Source of the DNA: Plicaturopsis crispa FD-325 SS-3
Taxonomy: Eukaryota; Basidiomycota; Agaricomycetes; Amylocorticiales; Amylocorticiaceae
Assembly (NCBI GenBank): GCA_000827205.1
Contig: KN832560.1
Span: 399,478 to 463,477 of the forward strand
Direction: 5' to 3'
DNA length: 64,000 nucleotides
Below, in pieces: positions 52,497 to 62,590 of this stretch. The position numbers were made by a program, and so were the translations under genes. Position 1 is the stretch's first letter, and every line of letters starts with the position of its first letter. The notes beneath the pieces were generated by a model that did not search any database, was not told the DNA's origin, and saw only the letters and a list, made by a program, of their open reading frames with translations.

Positions 52497-55400
52497 ATGT
52501 CGACGACACTGCCGCTCTTCTGGCACCTGTCCTCGGCCTCAAAAAAGGAGCGCATCGACGCCTCCGTGAAACTCGTCGGCGCACTCGAGCAGTTCCAGGC
52601 GCAGTTCGTGCCGAAGGAGGCTACCTCTGAGGAGGATAACGACGACGACGAGGACGGGGATGAGGAGGAGGAAGAGGAAGATGGTGGCGGTGATGTGGAT
52701 AGCGTGAAAAAAGACGGCTTGGATGCGCTGAATGCGCAGGACGTGTCGTACTCGATACGCCGCCTTGTGCGCGGCTTGGCCAGTCCGAGGGAAAGCAGTC
52801 GACTCGGGTTCGCCGTCGCCCTCACAGAGGTACGTTCTTACCCCCTACCATACCCTCAGGATAACTTAGATTGCACCCCAGCTATTATCACGGATCGAAA
52901 CCGTAACATGCTCCCAGATCGTGTCCCTCATCCTCGACTCCTCCAAGACCGCCGGGTCCATGAGCGGGCAAGAAGAGCGCGACCTCTTCTTCGCACGCCT
53001 CTTCGGCCTCACAGCGGTCATCCAGTCCGGGCTGCTCGTCCGCCAACAGCCCCTCCCCACCTCCACAGCCCCCGCCTCCAGTCTCTCCGGATTCCAGGAC
53101 ACCGTCCGCGAGCTACTCGTGCTCGCGGACAAGAAGAGCTGGCTGCGCGAGAGCGCGTGCTGGACGATCGCGCTCGCTATAGACAAGCTGCGGGACTCCG
53201 CGGTGGACTGGAAAGAGGCGGCGGGGAAGCGCGCGCTGGAGCTCATTTTCGTGGAGAATAAAAATTGGTCGCCGGAGAAGGTCGCGCTGGCGTTGAAATT
53301 GCAGAAAATGCACCCGGGGGCGGAGTGGAGAAAGCTGCTCGCGCCGCCGTTTAAGCATCCCGAATTGCTGAGTACCGCGAACCTGTCCACCCTTGCACGG
53401 ATACTCAAAGTACGCTCATGCATCCGTAGTTGATGATCTGATCTAATTTTTCTGGCTGTGTGGTAGGAATCGACAGCAGATGACGAGGACGGCGACGAGG
53501 TGCCCAAGACTACCACGGCATTATGGAAGCCTCAGGTACACTTCGTCTGGGACATCCTACTAGACGAGGTTCTCCCCGGCCCAAATTCTACGGCTTCACC
53601 AAAAGGCTCGTTCCAGGAATTTTTCCGTATCGTTGTTGACGGTATGCATCTCATCCATCTGCTCCCCGTTTTTGGCCTTGACCAAAACGTGAAATCTCTT
53701 CAGAATCTCTTTTTTCCTCGAACGCATCGCCCGAGAAAAAGTACTGGGGCTTCCAAGTGTTCCAGAAAGCCCTATTGCGCGTCACAGCAGAGGATATGCC
53801 CATGCTCTTCACCAAGAATTTCATGCGCTCGTGGATAAACCATCTCTCGAACAAGGATAGACATCTACATAAAGCCGCTCGCCAAGTCGTAAGCCCCACC
53901 GCCCCTCCTATACCAATATCTATAGTCCCAACTAAAATCCGTCCACTGTGCAGGCTACTGAAATCCAGGCCTTCGTGCAGAAAAACCCCAATCTAGGCTT
54001 CTCCCTGATCCTCCAACTAACCGGCGTGCACGGGAACACCCAATTCGACAAGCTCACCAAGACGAAGACGATCGAGTCCATCCTCGCATCCATGGACGCG
54101 GAGGGTATCAGCAACTACATCGACTGCCTGCTGAAGCAGGTCAACGAGGTCAACGACGTCGAGGGTGCAGAAGCCAACGACGTGCAGACTAACAACGACG
54201 TCCAGACTATCAACGCCCGGCGCGCGTGGGTACTCGATCAGCTTGCGGCCCTGGTCCGGAATACGTCGATACCGAAGAGCGATGCGTGGATACAGTCGAT
54301 TTTGGACTGGCTTGTTGTGAATGGGTTGTTTGCGGTGAAGAAGGCTTCGTCGAAGAGCTCTTACTTAGCTGTAAGCACCGTTTATCCGCCTGTAAAGGAT
54401 CTTGTGTACTTATGAATCCACAGTTGCGCACCATCCCCGTCCCCGCATTCTCCGATGAGCTCCGCCAGAGCTGCCGGACGCGCCTACTCGGCTCTCTTGC
54501 TGATCTCACGAGTCAGACCTCTGTAGTGAAGGTCGACGGCGACAAGGCGCAGAAGGTGGCCGCGGCTGCGTCCGACGGCGAGTTCTGGGTCTCGAAAGTC
54601 TTGAGTACGATCGAGGTGTTGGAGAGCGACGCTAAGCATGTTAAGCTCCTCGCGGACGTGGAGGAGGAGGACGCTGCGCTGCGCGAGAAAGCGCGTAAGG
54701 TGGCTTCTCAGTTGAAGAATGTCGGTCCCCTAGCATTTATGTCAGAAAAATGCCCCTACTGACAAGATGTGATTCGTACTTCGCAGACGCCAAGCGAGCA
54801 CCGCGAAGTTGCGCGGGGCGCGGAGCTCCTTCTCTCGGCAACTCTTCTGCAACAATACTGCGCTGACGATTCCGAGGATGACGCCGACAGCGAAGCATTG
54901 GAGGTGAATCCTTCTCTAAACCTAAACGGAAGTAAGGAATACGAACTGATGTGCGACATGATAGTCTTGCATCGACGGCGCCACGCGCATGTTCCCCAGC
55001 AAAAAGAGCAAGAAGTCGCGTAAATCCACAGGCGGCGACGCCGACATGGAATCCGCCCCGCCCGAGCCCATCGACGTGCTCGTCGACACTATCATTGGGT
55101 TTTTGGAGAAGTCCACGGCGTACATGCGCACGGTGTCGAATCAGGTCTTCTCCCTGCTGTCGAGCTCGGTGAAAGAGACGACGATCGACCTCATTTTGAC
55201 TGTAAGTCCCGCAGCTGCTTGTCTTCTAGCGGAAGGGTTTGACCGTAGGATGTGTGCCGTTGTAGCAACTCGAGCGCCGAGATCCAGGCGAGCTAGGTGA
55301 GGACGAGGAGGGGTCGGAGATGGATGAAGACGCCGATGAAGACGACGACGGCAGCGAAGACGGCAGTGAAGACGCCTCTGAAGAAGACGTCGATGATGAC

Positions 55401-56760
55401 GATGACAGCGCTGATGAGGACGGCGACCCCGAGCTTCGAAGCAAGATACAGGAGGCTCTACGCATCAATGGGATGGAGGCCGCCTCGGACAACTCTGACG
55501 AGGAATCGGAGGAGGAGCTTATGGACGATGACCAGATGATGGCTATCGACGGCCAGCTCGCGGCTGTTTTCAGAGCACGAGCTAACGAAAAGCGCACAGT
55601 CAAAGGTCAGTTCCTTTGCTATACGCGCTGAAGAAGGCTGATCCTGTATGTTTTTCTACCCCAAGACACTGACGCGCACCGGGAGGCTACGCATTTCAAG
55701 AACAGGGTATTGGACCTCGTGGACACCTACATAAAACGCCAACCGTCCAGCCCACATCTCGTGCGCCTGATCCTGCCCCTCGTCGAGCTCATCGTCGGGA
55801 CCGGCTCCGACGAGAGGCAGCTCTCCGACAAGGCCACCGGCATACTAAAAAACCGGATAGGCAAGCTCAAGGAGACGCCCGCGAGCGTAGGCGTCGAGCA
55901 GGTAACTCAGGTCCTCGACGACCTGCACACGCGAGCGCGGAAGGTCCACGCCTCCGATCTCATGTCGACACTCAGCCAGTGCAGCCTCTATCTGTCGAGA
56001 CTGCTCCTGCATGCCGACGGCGCGGAGGCTGTTGCGCGCGTGTACCGGCTCTCGCTGGTCGACTTCGTCACGCGCAAGGGGTCCGCGCTGAACGGCAAGT
56101 TCTTCGAGGACTTTATTCGGCGCCATCCGGGGACGGCGTGGACGCTGCGCGACGACCTGGTGGACGTCTCTGGGAAAGCGGTGAACGCGTATAGGCAATG
56201 CCAGACATTCCAGCTCCTCCAAGCTCTTCTGAGCCAACGCCAAATCATGGTGAGTTTTAAGACGCAACTTGAATGAACGTCCGTATTGACATTTTCCGCA
56301 GGATGACCATCCGAAAGAGCTCCTTAAATTCATGTCTGCCCTACGCCAAGCGCTGCACAAATTCCTCTCGGGCGCATGCGACAGCAAAGCCACACTAACC
56401 GCGCCCCAAGTGAAGGAGCTGCTAAAATTCGCCCTCGCAGCCGTCCGCCAAACAAAGCGACTAGTCGCCTCGCCCGAAGAGCTCCCCGCAATATGGAACC
56501 CCAGCTCGTGGGACGCTCTCCGACGGACCCTCGCCGCGCACGACCGGTTCAAAGCCTCCACTTCCGTGCAGACGCTCTGCCAGCAGATAGTGCAGGCACT
56601 CGATACCTCCGCGGCCGCCAAGCCCAAGAAGGAAAAGGCCGACACCGGCAAACAGAGCAGCAAGCCCGCGCCCGCGGGCAAGCGCAAGGCAGGGGACGTC
56701 AGCGGGGACGAGGCGACAAAAAAGACGAAGCGGAAAAAAGTGCACAAGGAAAAGGCCTAG
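52497..56760 (+). CDS. POL5: POL5/MYBBP1A-like nucleolar protein (DNA polymerase phi family)
   Basis: Pol5/MYBBP1A is a nucleolar HEAT-like protein needed for rRNA synthesis and ribosome assembly. Despite the family name it lacks polymerase motifs. The start MSTTLPLFWHLSSASKKERI, an acidic run (EEEEEEDGGGDVD) and YSIRRLVRGLASPRESSRLGFAVALTE are family hallmarks, followed by DLFFARLFGLTAVIQSGLL, LGCW-like SWLRESACWTIALAI, WKPQVHFVWDILLDEVL, SNKDRHLHKAARQV and CDMIVLH... pieces. A long Asp/Glu stretch (55320-55540) with DLVDTYIKRQPSSPHLVRLI after it, and a Lys-rich end (KKTKRKKVHKEKA), complete it. Twelve or so short introns are needed. Imperfect repeats VNDVEGAEANDVQTNNDVQT lie near 54150-54210. 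Its stop is 21 bp from that of MSH3. Confidence 0.88.
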
Positions 56761-56781
56761 AGTATCTATCGTACATATATA

Positions 56782-59700
56782 TTACGCATATGGCCGGGCT
56801 GTGGTTGTTGTTGTTGTAATGGAGGACATGATATCTCGCAGCTCCTCCAGCGCCCCCGGGCTTGCGTCGTCGGAGAGGCATCTCTCCACGAGCCTCGCGC
56901 ATTTCCTGTACCTGCACGTGCCAAAGACAAACATCGCGGTGAATACGCGTCAGCGACGAACGCCCGAGAGATAGATGCACGCACCGATTCCGCCTACTGC
57001 GCGCCTCCACCTCCCTCCTGAGCGCCTCCGACCGCTGCACCGCGACAGCGAGCAGCGGCTCGGGCAGGCCCGCGAGGCGCGCACACTCCACGCCGAAGGA
57101 CTCCGCGGCGATGCCCGCAGTGAGGCGGTAGAGGAACGTGATGTCGCGCGTGCCGTCGATGCGCGTGTCCTCGGAGAAGCCCATGTGCAGGTTCTGCACG
57201 TCCGCGGGGAAGCGCCGCGCGAGGTCTGTTGCGACGAGCGGGTAGTGCGTGATGAAGAGCGTTTTGCACTTTGTGTGCACGACGAGGTGCTCGAGGACGG
57301 CGTTGGCGATGGCCATCTAGAGGTATAGGCAAGATGTCAGACACGGTAGAGCGCAGACTATTTGATGTGGTTTGGACACACCCCATCGAACGTGGACGTG
57401 CCGCGGCCGAGCTCGTCGAGGATGACGAGGCTGCGGTCTGTCGCCGTATGCAATATCTCGCTCGTCTCCGACATCTCCACCATAAACGTCGACCGCCCCC
57501 GCGAAAGCTCGTCCGACGCTAACACACCCCATCAGCTTACTCACTTGCACCGCACACAAGCCCAAGACTCACCGCCCATCCTTGTCAGCACGGCGTCCAA
57601 CGTCCCCATCGTGACAGACTTCGCCGGCACATACGACCCGATCTGCGCCATGATGGCTATGAGCGCGACCATCTTCACCGACGAGCTCTTCCCTGCCCTC
57701 CCCCACACCCATTAGCATATCCCCGCGCTTAAAGAGTAAAAAGCTGCCACGGCACGCACCTCCCATATTCGGGCCCGTGATGATCTTGCTCCGCGGCGCG
57801 CCCGCGCCCATGCAGCAGCTATTCGGCACGAACGGGTCCGCTCGCAGCGCCTCCACCACCGGGTGCCGCCCGTCCACAATCTCCAACCCTCCTCCCCCGC
57901 CCCCTCCTCCTCCTCCACCTTCATCCCCGCCCTCCACAAACCGCGGCCTTACATACCCCTCCTGCAACGCCACCCTCGCCAAGCTAAACAGACAATCCGC
58001 CGTGGCGAGCGCATGCACCGCAGCGCGCAGCACGGCGTAGTGGGTTGCGGCAATGTGCGCGAGGAAGGACTGGAAGGCGCGGTGTGCGGCGGCGGCGCGG
58101 GCTTCGCGGTATTGTGCGAGTTCTTGGACTTTGAGGCGGGTGGTGGGGGTGTGGTAGCGGCGGAGGTGCTTCGTCCTATGAGGGGGGGTGAGTGAGTGTG
58201 AGTAGAAGGGGAAGAGGGGGGGAATGGGGGGAGGGCGCACCCGGAGAGCAGGTGCCAAGTGGGCGGTACGGGGCGGTTCTCCGCTTTGGGTACCTCGATC
58301 ACGTACTGTTGGGACTTTCAACACTTCGGCGGCACACTGGAACCAACAAATAGCTCACCTCGTCCCCAGCCACCGACGCCCATTTGAGGGACGGCTTCCT
58401 CAACGTCTTGCGCACTGCACACACTCGTCGTAAGCACCACCGCTCCCCCCTCTTCTATATATCGACAGTGGACAACGCACCTGCAGCCAACTCCTCCTTC
58501 AACTCCACCTCCACCGCCTGTATCGCCTACACCACACAACCTCCGTAAGCACATGCCTTCACCTCACACCTCACACCCACACCCACGAGCACGAACGACG
58601 CACCATATCACAATCCTCGATATCCGGATACCGCGCTTGGTCCGCCCACATCGCGTCCTTCCGCCCCGCAGCGGCCTGCTCGAGCTTCACCTCGCGCACG
58701 AGGCCCGCGACGGGCTCGCGCAGCGCGGGGAGGGGGCGCAGGATGTCGTTGAGGAGGGGGGATTTGAAACCCATCGTGGGTTGCGCGGAGGCTTTGGATT
58801 GTGCGGACGCGGAGTCTGTGTCGTGGGGAGACGGCGCGCGGAAGGCGCGCGCGATCTTGCTGAAGGCGGGCAGGAGCACCGCGAGCTCTTCGGGCGTGCA
58901 CTGCGTGGGCGGCGTGGGTGAGGGTGCGAGGGTGCGGAGGTGTGAGGAGGAGTTCAGACCGGAATATTAGCACACGGCTCGAAAGCGCATAACGGCAACA
59001 AGGACGACAAGGAAGCCCAACGCACCTTCCCATACTGAATCCGACACAGCCCACGCGCCAGGTCCGGCGTCCCACGCAGCAGCTCCCGCAGCGTCACCAG
59101 CGCCTCGGACGTGCTCGCCAGGATCTCCTCGACGGCGTCCACGCGCGCTTGGAGGGCCCTGTTTGGGGTGGGGTGCGTCAGTACGTGCCTTATCCCTTCA
59201 CCCACTTCCCCCATCGACCCCGTTCGCACAAACCAAATAACAACGAGGACAAGGAGAGGGAGGAGGGAATACAGGGAAAGGGAGGGATAAGGAAGGGAGG
59301 GAGAAGGACGCACCGTACATCAACAAGCGGCCTCCCCACCCAGCTCCTGAGCATGCGCGCGCCGAAGCGCGTCGTCGTGTGGTCGAGGATCCACACGAGC
59401 GAGCCGCGCGCGGTGCCGTCGGTTTCGTTGCGGTAGATCTCCCTGGGCGGGGCGTCAGTATGTAGCTCATGGAGGGGATTAGCGTGTGTGTGCGGGCGGG
59501 GAGAGACGGGCAGTGCGGTAAGGGGGTAAAGGAGGGTGGGGAATGGGTAGGTGGGGAGTAGGAGGCGGAGGGAAAAGGAGGTGGAATGTGGGAGATAGAG
59601 AGGACGTACAGATTCGCAAGCGTGTTCGCCCCCAGGAGCATATGTGCGCGCGTCGCGAAGCGCGCAAAGAACTGGGTGGCCCGCAGCGCACCTGCTAGGC

Positions 59701-62436
59701 CTAGGCTTCCACTCGTACCCTTTTCTCCACTACCGCCACCTCTGCCTGCACCCTTGCCCTTGCCTGTACCCACACCAGCCGACGACGAGGACGCACTCGA
59801 CGAGGAAGACGAACCCGTACCAGGAGTACCATCCCCCGGCCCACACGCGACGAGGTACCGTATGGCAAGCGCGAGCGCGACGACGACGCGCGGGGGGAAG
59901 TCCGCGGCGGCGGCCATCAGCGTGCCTGCTGCGAAGGCGGACGAGGTGCCTTTGTCCTCATCCTTGTCCGCGTCTTCTGCACCCACATCCTCTGCGCCCC
60001 CGTCCCCTTTGCCCCCATCCTCGGCCATGAGGGCGTCCCCGTCCGCGTCTTCTGCGTCCCCGTCCGCGTCCTCTGCACCCTCGTTCCCATCTTGTGTAGC
60101 CTGTGTAGTACTATGTGCATCCCCACCTGAAGCATAGAACCCCGCAACCACATCAAACGCGTCCGAGTACGCCATCGCCGCGCCCGCGCGCTCGATGCGG
60201 AGGCGTTCCCCTGTTCTGCAAACGGTATGTGTCAGTCACTCTATCACTCCATTACGGTGTCAATGAGTGGTGTATTCGGGTGGGACGAGGCTAAGAGTAA
60301 GCAATAGAGTAGGAACTGACCCCTTGAAATACCCCACCACCCCCTCGCTCTCCGCGCTCAGCCCCTCACTGGGCAGGAGCAGCTCGGCAGGCCGGCAGTG
60401 CACGAGGCGCGTCTCGAGCTCGGTGCGGAGGTGTGTGTCTGCGTCGGTGTTAGCGTGGTTTGTGTTAGTACGCGTTCTGGGTTTGTGTGCAGTGGGGGGT
60501 TCGTGTGTGTGTAAGGTGTATCGCGTAAGGGGGCGACGAGGGGAAGGGGGTGGAGGGTGTACGTGTACAGGCGTAAGGAGGGGCGAGGGCGAGGGCGAGG
60601 GCGAGGGCGAGGGGAGGAGAGGGAAGTGGCGAGGAGGGGAGGGAGAGGGGGCAAGGAGGGAAGGAGGGGAGCGGGAAACGGACGCGCAGAGAGAGACGAC
60701 GCACCGTCGAAATCATCCCACACGACGTCGCCCGTGCTCGGGCTCACCACGATCATGCCAAAGTGCGTGCGCCCGTCCGCGCTACCACCTCCTTTTCCCT
60801 TTCCCTTGCCCTTCCTAGCGTCCTTGCCGTGGCGGTCGTCGCGCCCAATGTTCTCGACGAGACACATGATCGCGGGGGCGCCGTAGCGCTCCGTGTCGTC
60901 CGCGGAGTCGAGCGCGTCGACGTACCTGTGCGCGTGCGTGTGTGTTCGCGTCATTCGCGTCCACGTCATTCAGCGAAATTCGTGGAGGTTCAGGGTGCGG
61001 TGAGAGATACGTGTAACCGCGTCAGTCCCAGTCGCAGTTACAGTCGCAGAAAGGAAGAACAGATGAAAGCACGCACGTAGCATCAGTATAAACCCCCACC
61101 ACCCTCCTCTCGAACGGCGCGCCCCGCGAGTCGCCCGCCTTTTTGAGCGCGGCGGTCTCGACCTGCTGCACGAGGGCGACTTTGTGGCCTTGGGCGAGGA
61201 GCCTGCGTGTGGGTGCGTCAGTACTGTGTGGGTTCGTCGCGTAGTAGGGGTTGTGGTATGCGGGGGGTAGTGGTGTGTGGGCAAGAGAGGGGGGAGTGGC
61301 AAGGGGTGGGGAATGGGAGAGGCAAGGGAGGGAGAGGACGGGGTAAGGGAGGGAAGCGGGGAGGGGGAGTGGGGAGTGGGCAAGGAGGGGCAAGGGCAAG
61401 GGCAAGGGCAAAGAGGAGAGAGAGACGCACTTTTTGAGGTGCACCTCGAGGCGGTGCGAGGGGACGGACGCGGTGAGGAAGTTGCGGTCGGGGAAGCAGA
61501 CGATGCCGAGTTCTTTTGCTGCTACCTGTGCGCGGGGGTGGGTGGTTAGGACCAAATCAAGGGTAGGTTGTGAGGGTAGAGTGCGAGGGTGGTGGCGAGA
61601 TGGAAGCAACGCACCTGCGCGTCTGCACCAAAGAACCTGTACTTGTACCCTACCTCGATCATGAGCAGCGCGTCCGGGTGCGCGGTTTTGAGTGCGCGGA
61701 CCTGCGGGCGTCGCGACCCACAAAGAGTGCGTAGGGGAACGATGAGCGGAGCGTGCACAAAGTAGTGAGAGACACGCACCTGCTGCTCCAGCGGCGTATA
61801 CGTCTGCCCACTCGGCCCCACCTCATCGTCCGCCCTCGCTTTCCCCTTGCCTTTCGCGCTCGTGCTCGTCTTTCCCTGTGTACTCGTCCCAGCTTTCCTT
61901 GTCCCCTTCCCCTTGAGCGAGAACGACTGCATGATGTCTTTGAACCCGTCGTCCGAGGCGTCTGAATCCCCCACATTCTCCTCGTCGGCGTTGGTGTTAG
62001 GAACCTTGGCCTGCGCGTGGGACTCCTTGGCATGCGCGTTGGGCAACTTGGAACGCACGTCGGACTCCTTGGCATGCGCATCGGCCTCCTTTGCGCGCGC
62101 ATCCTCTGACGCGGTGCGCCTGAGGAAGGGGTTGTTGTCGCCGAGGAGTTTCTTCTTGAACGCTTCGTGCCGTTTTGCTTTCGCTTTGTCGTCTTTTGTG
62201 GGCTCCGCATCCTCCACATGCGTCCCATCGTCTTTCGTACGCGTCCCATCGCCATCGCCCGCATTAGACGGGCCAGGCTCAGACGGCACGAAGCGCCACT
62301 GCTCCGCGGTAGACCTGGCTCTCTTCGTGGGCGGCTTGTCGTCGTCGTCTAGTGTGAGGTCTACAACGTCGCCCGCCCTCCTCTTCCCCTTGGGCTTGGG
62401 CGGGGAGAAGAACGCTGATATGCGCGGCTGCGTCAT
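56782..62436 (-). CDS. MSH3: DNA mismatch repair protein Msh3 (MutS homologue)
   Basis: Msh3 pairs with Msh2 as MutS-beta and binds insertion-deletion loops in the nucleus. The ATG at 62436 gives [12 protein letters not shown], a PCNA-binding (Q-x-x-I-S-x-F-F) motif. A repeat-rich linker leads to the MutS I domain: [76 protein letters not shown]. Connector and lever domains follow, with [21 protein letters not shown] and [20 protein letters not shown]; an acidic insert lies at 59940-60110. The ATPase has [22 protein letters not shown] (Walker A), [41 protein letters not shown] (Walker B) and [19 protein letters not shown]. It ends [23 protein letters not shown]. Several introns are 100-270 nt and C/T-rich, unlike most in the window. 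Confidence 0.95.
59940..60110 (-). repeat. In-frame acidic repeat insert within Msh3
   Basis: Reading the minus strand, tandem imperfect copies of AEDADGD / [11 protein letters not shown]-type units (Glu-Asp-Ala-Asp-Gly) form a roughly 50-residue acidic insert between the connector and lever parts of Msh3. Units of about 18-30 bp repeat with few changes (gtccgcgtcttctgcatccc-like on the plus strand). Confidence 0.7.
60579..60675 (+). repeat. G-rich homopurine tract (GGGCGA repeats) inside an MSH3 intron
   Basis: The plus strand has at least five GGGCGA units followed by GGGGAGG and similar runs, all within the MSH3 intron at about 60437-60705. Four or more G3 runs with 3-nt loops satisfy the canonical G-quadruplex pattern. 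On the transcript the tract is C/T-rich. Confidence 0.75.
61259..61430 (+). repeat. G/A-rich tract inside an MSH3 intron
   Basis: About 170 bp of the plus strand are almost pure G and A with many G3-G6 runs and (GGGCAA)n near 61389-61412. It fills the MSH3 intron between the exons ending HLKK and beginning LLAQGHKV. Confidence 0.75.
61990..62115 (-). repeat. In-frame 21-42-bp minisatellite in the Msh3 N-terminal linker
   Basis: The coding strand gives variations on AHAKES-[DH] and [KR]-[LV]-PN heptads ([19 protein letters not shown], then [14 protein letters not shown]). On the plus strand gactccttggcatgcgc recurs with few changes. It lies between the PCNA motif and the mismatch-binding domain. 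Confidence 0.7.
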
Positions 62437-62590
62437 CGTCGTCGTCGTCTCGTTAAATTCAAAATTAAAGTCGAAAGCTCGTTCGCGCAACGTCACGCCT
62501 ATCACGTGCACCCCGCCCATATCGCGGACGTCGGGCACCGGATGTATTTACTTTTGCTTTCCAATTACACGGCCAACGACGACGGCGAGG
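62437..62590. promoter_or_regulatory. 154-bp bidirectional promoter, MSH3 and ATP12
   Basis: Only 154 bp separate the two divergent start codons. A CACGTG at 62503-62508 lies in the centre and serves either strand. No TATA box is seen. Confidence 0.6.

Noticed and set aside
59586-60137. 183-codon plus-strand open frame
   Set aside because: Mirror of the acidic repeat and Ser/Gly-rich MSH3 exon on the other strand; Ser/Pro/Ala monotony only.
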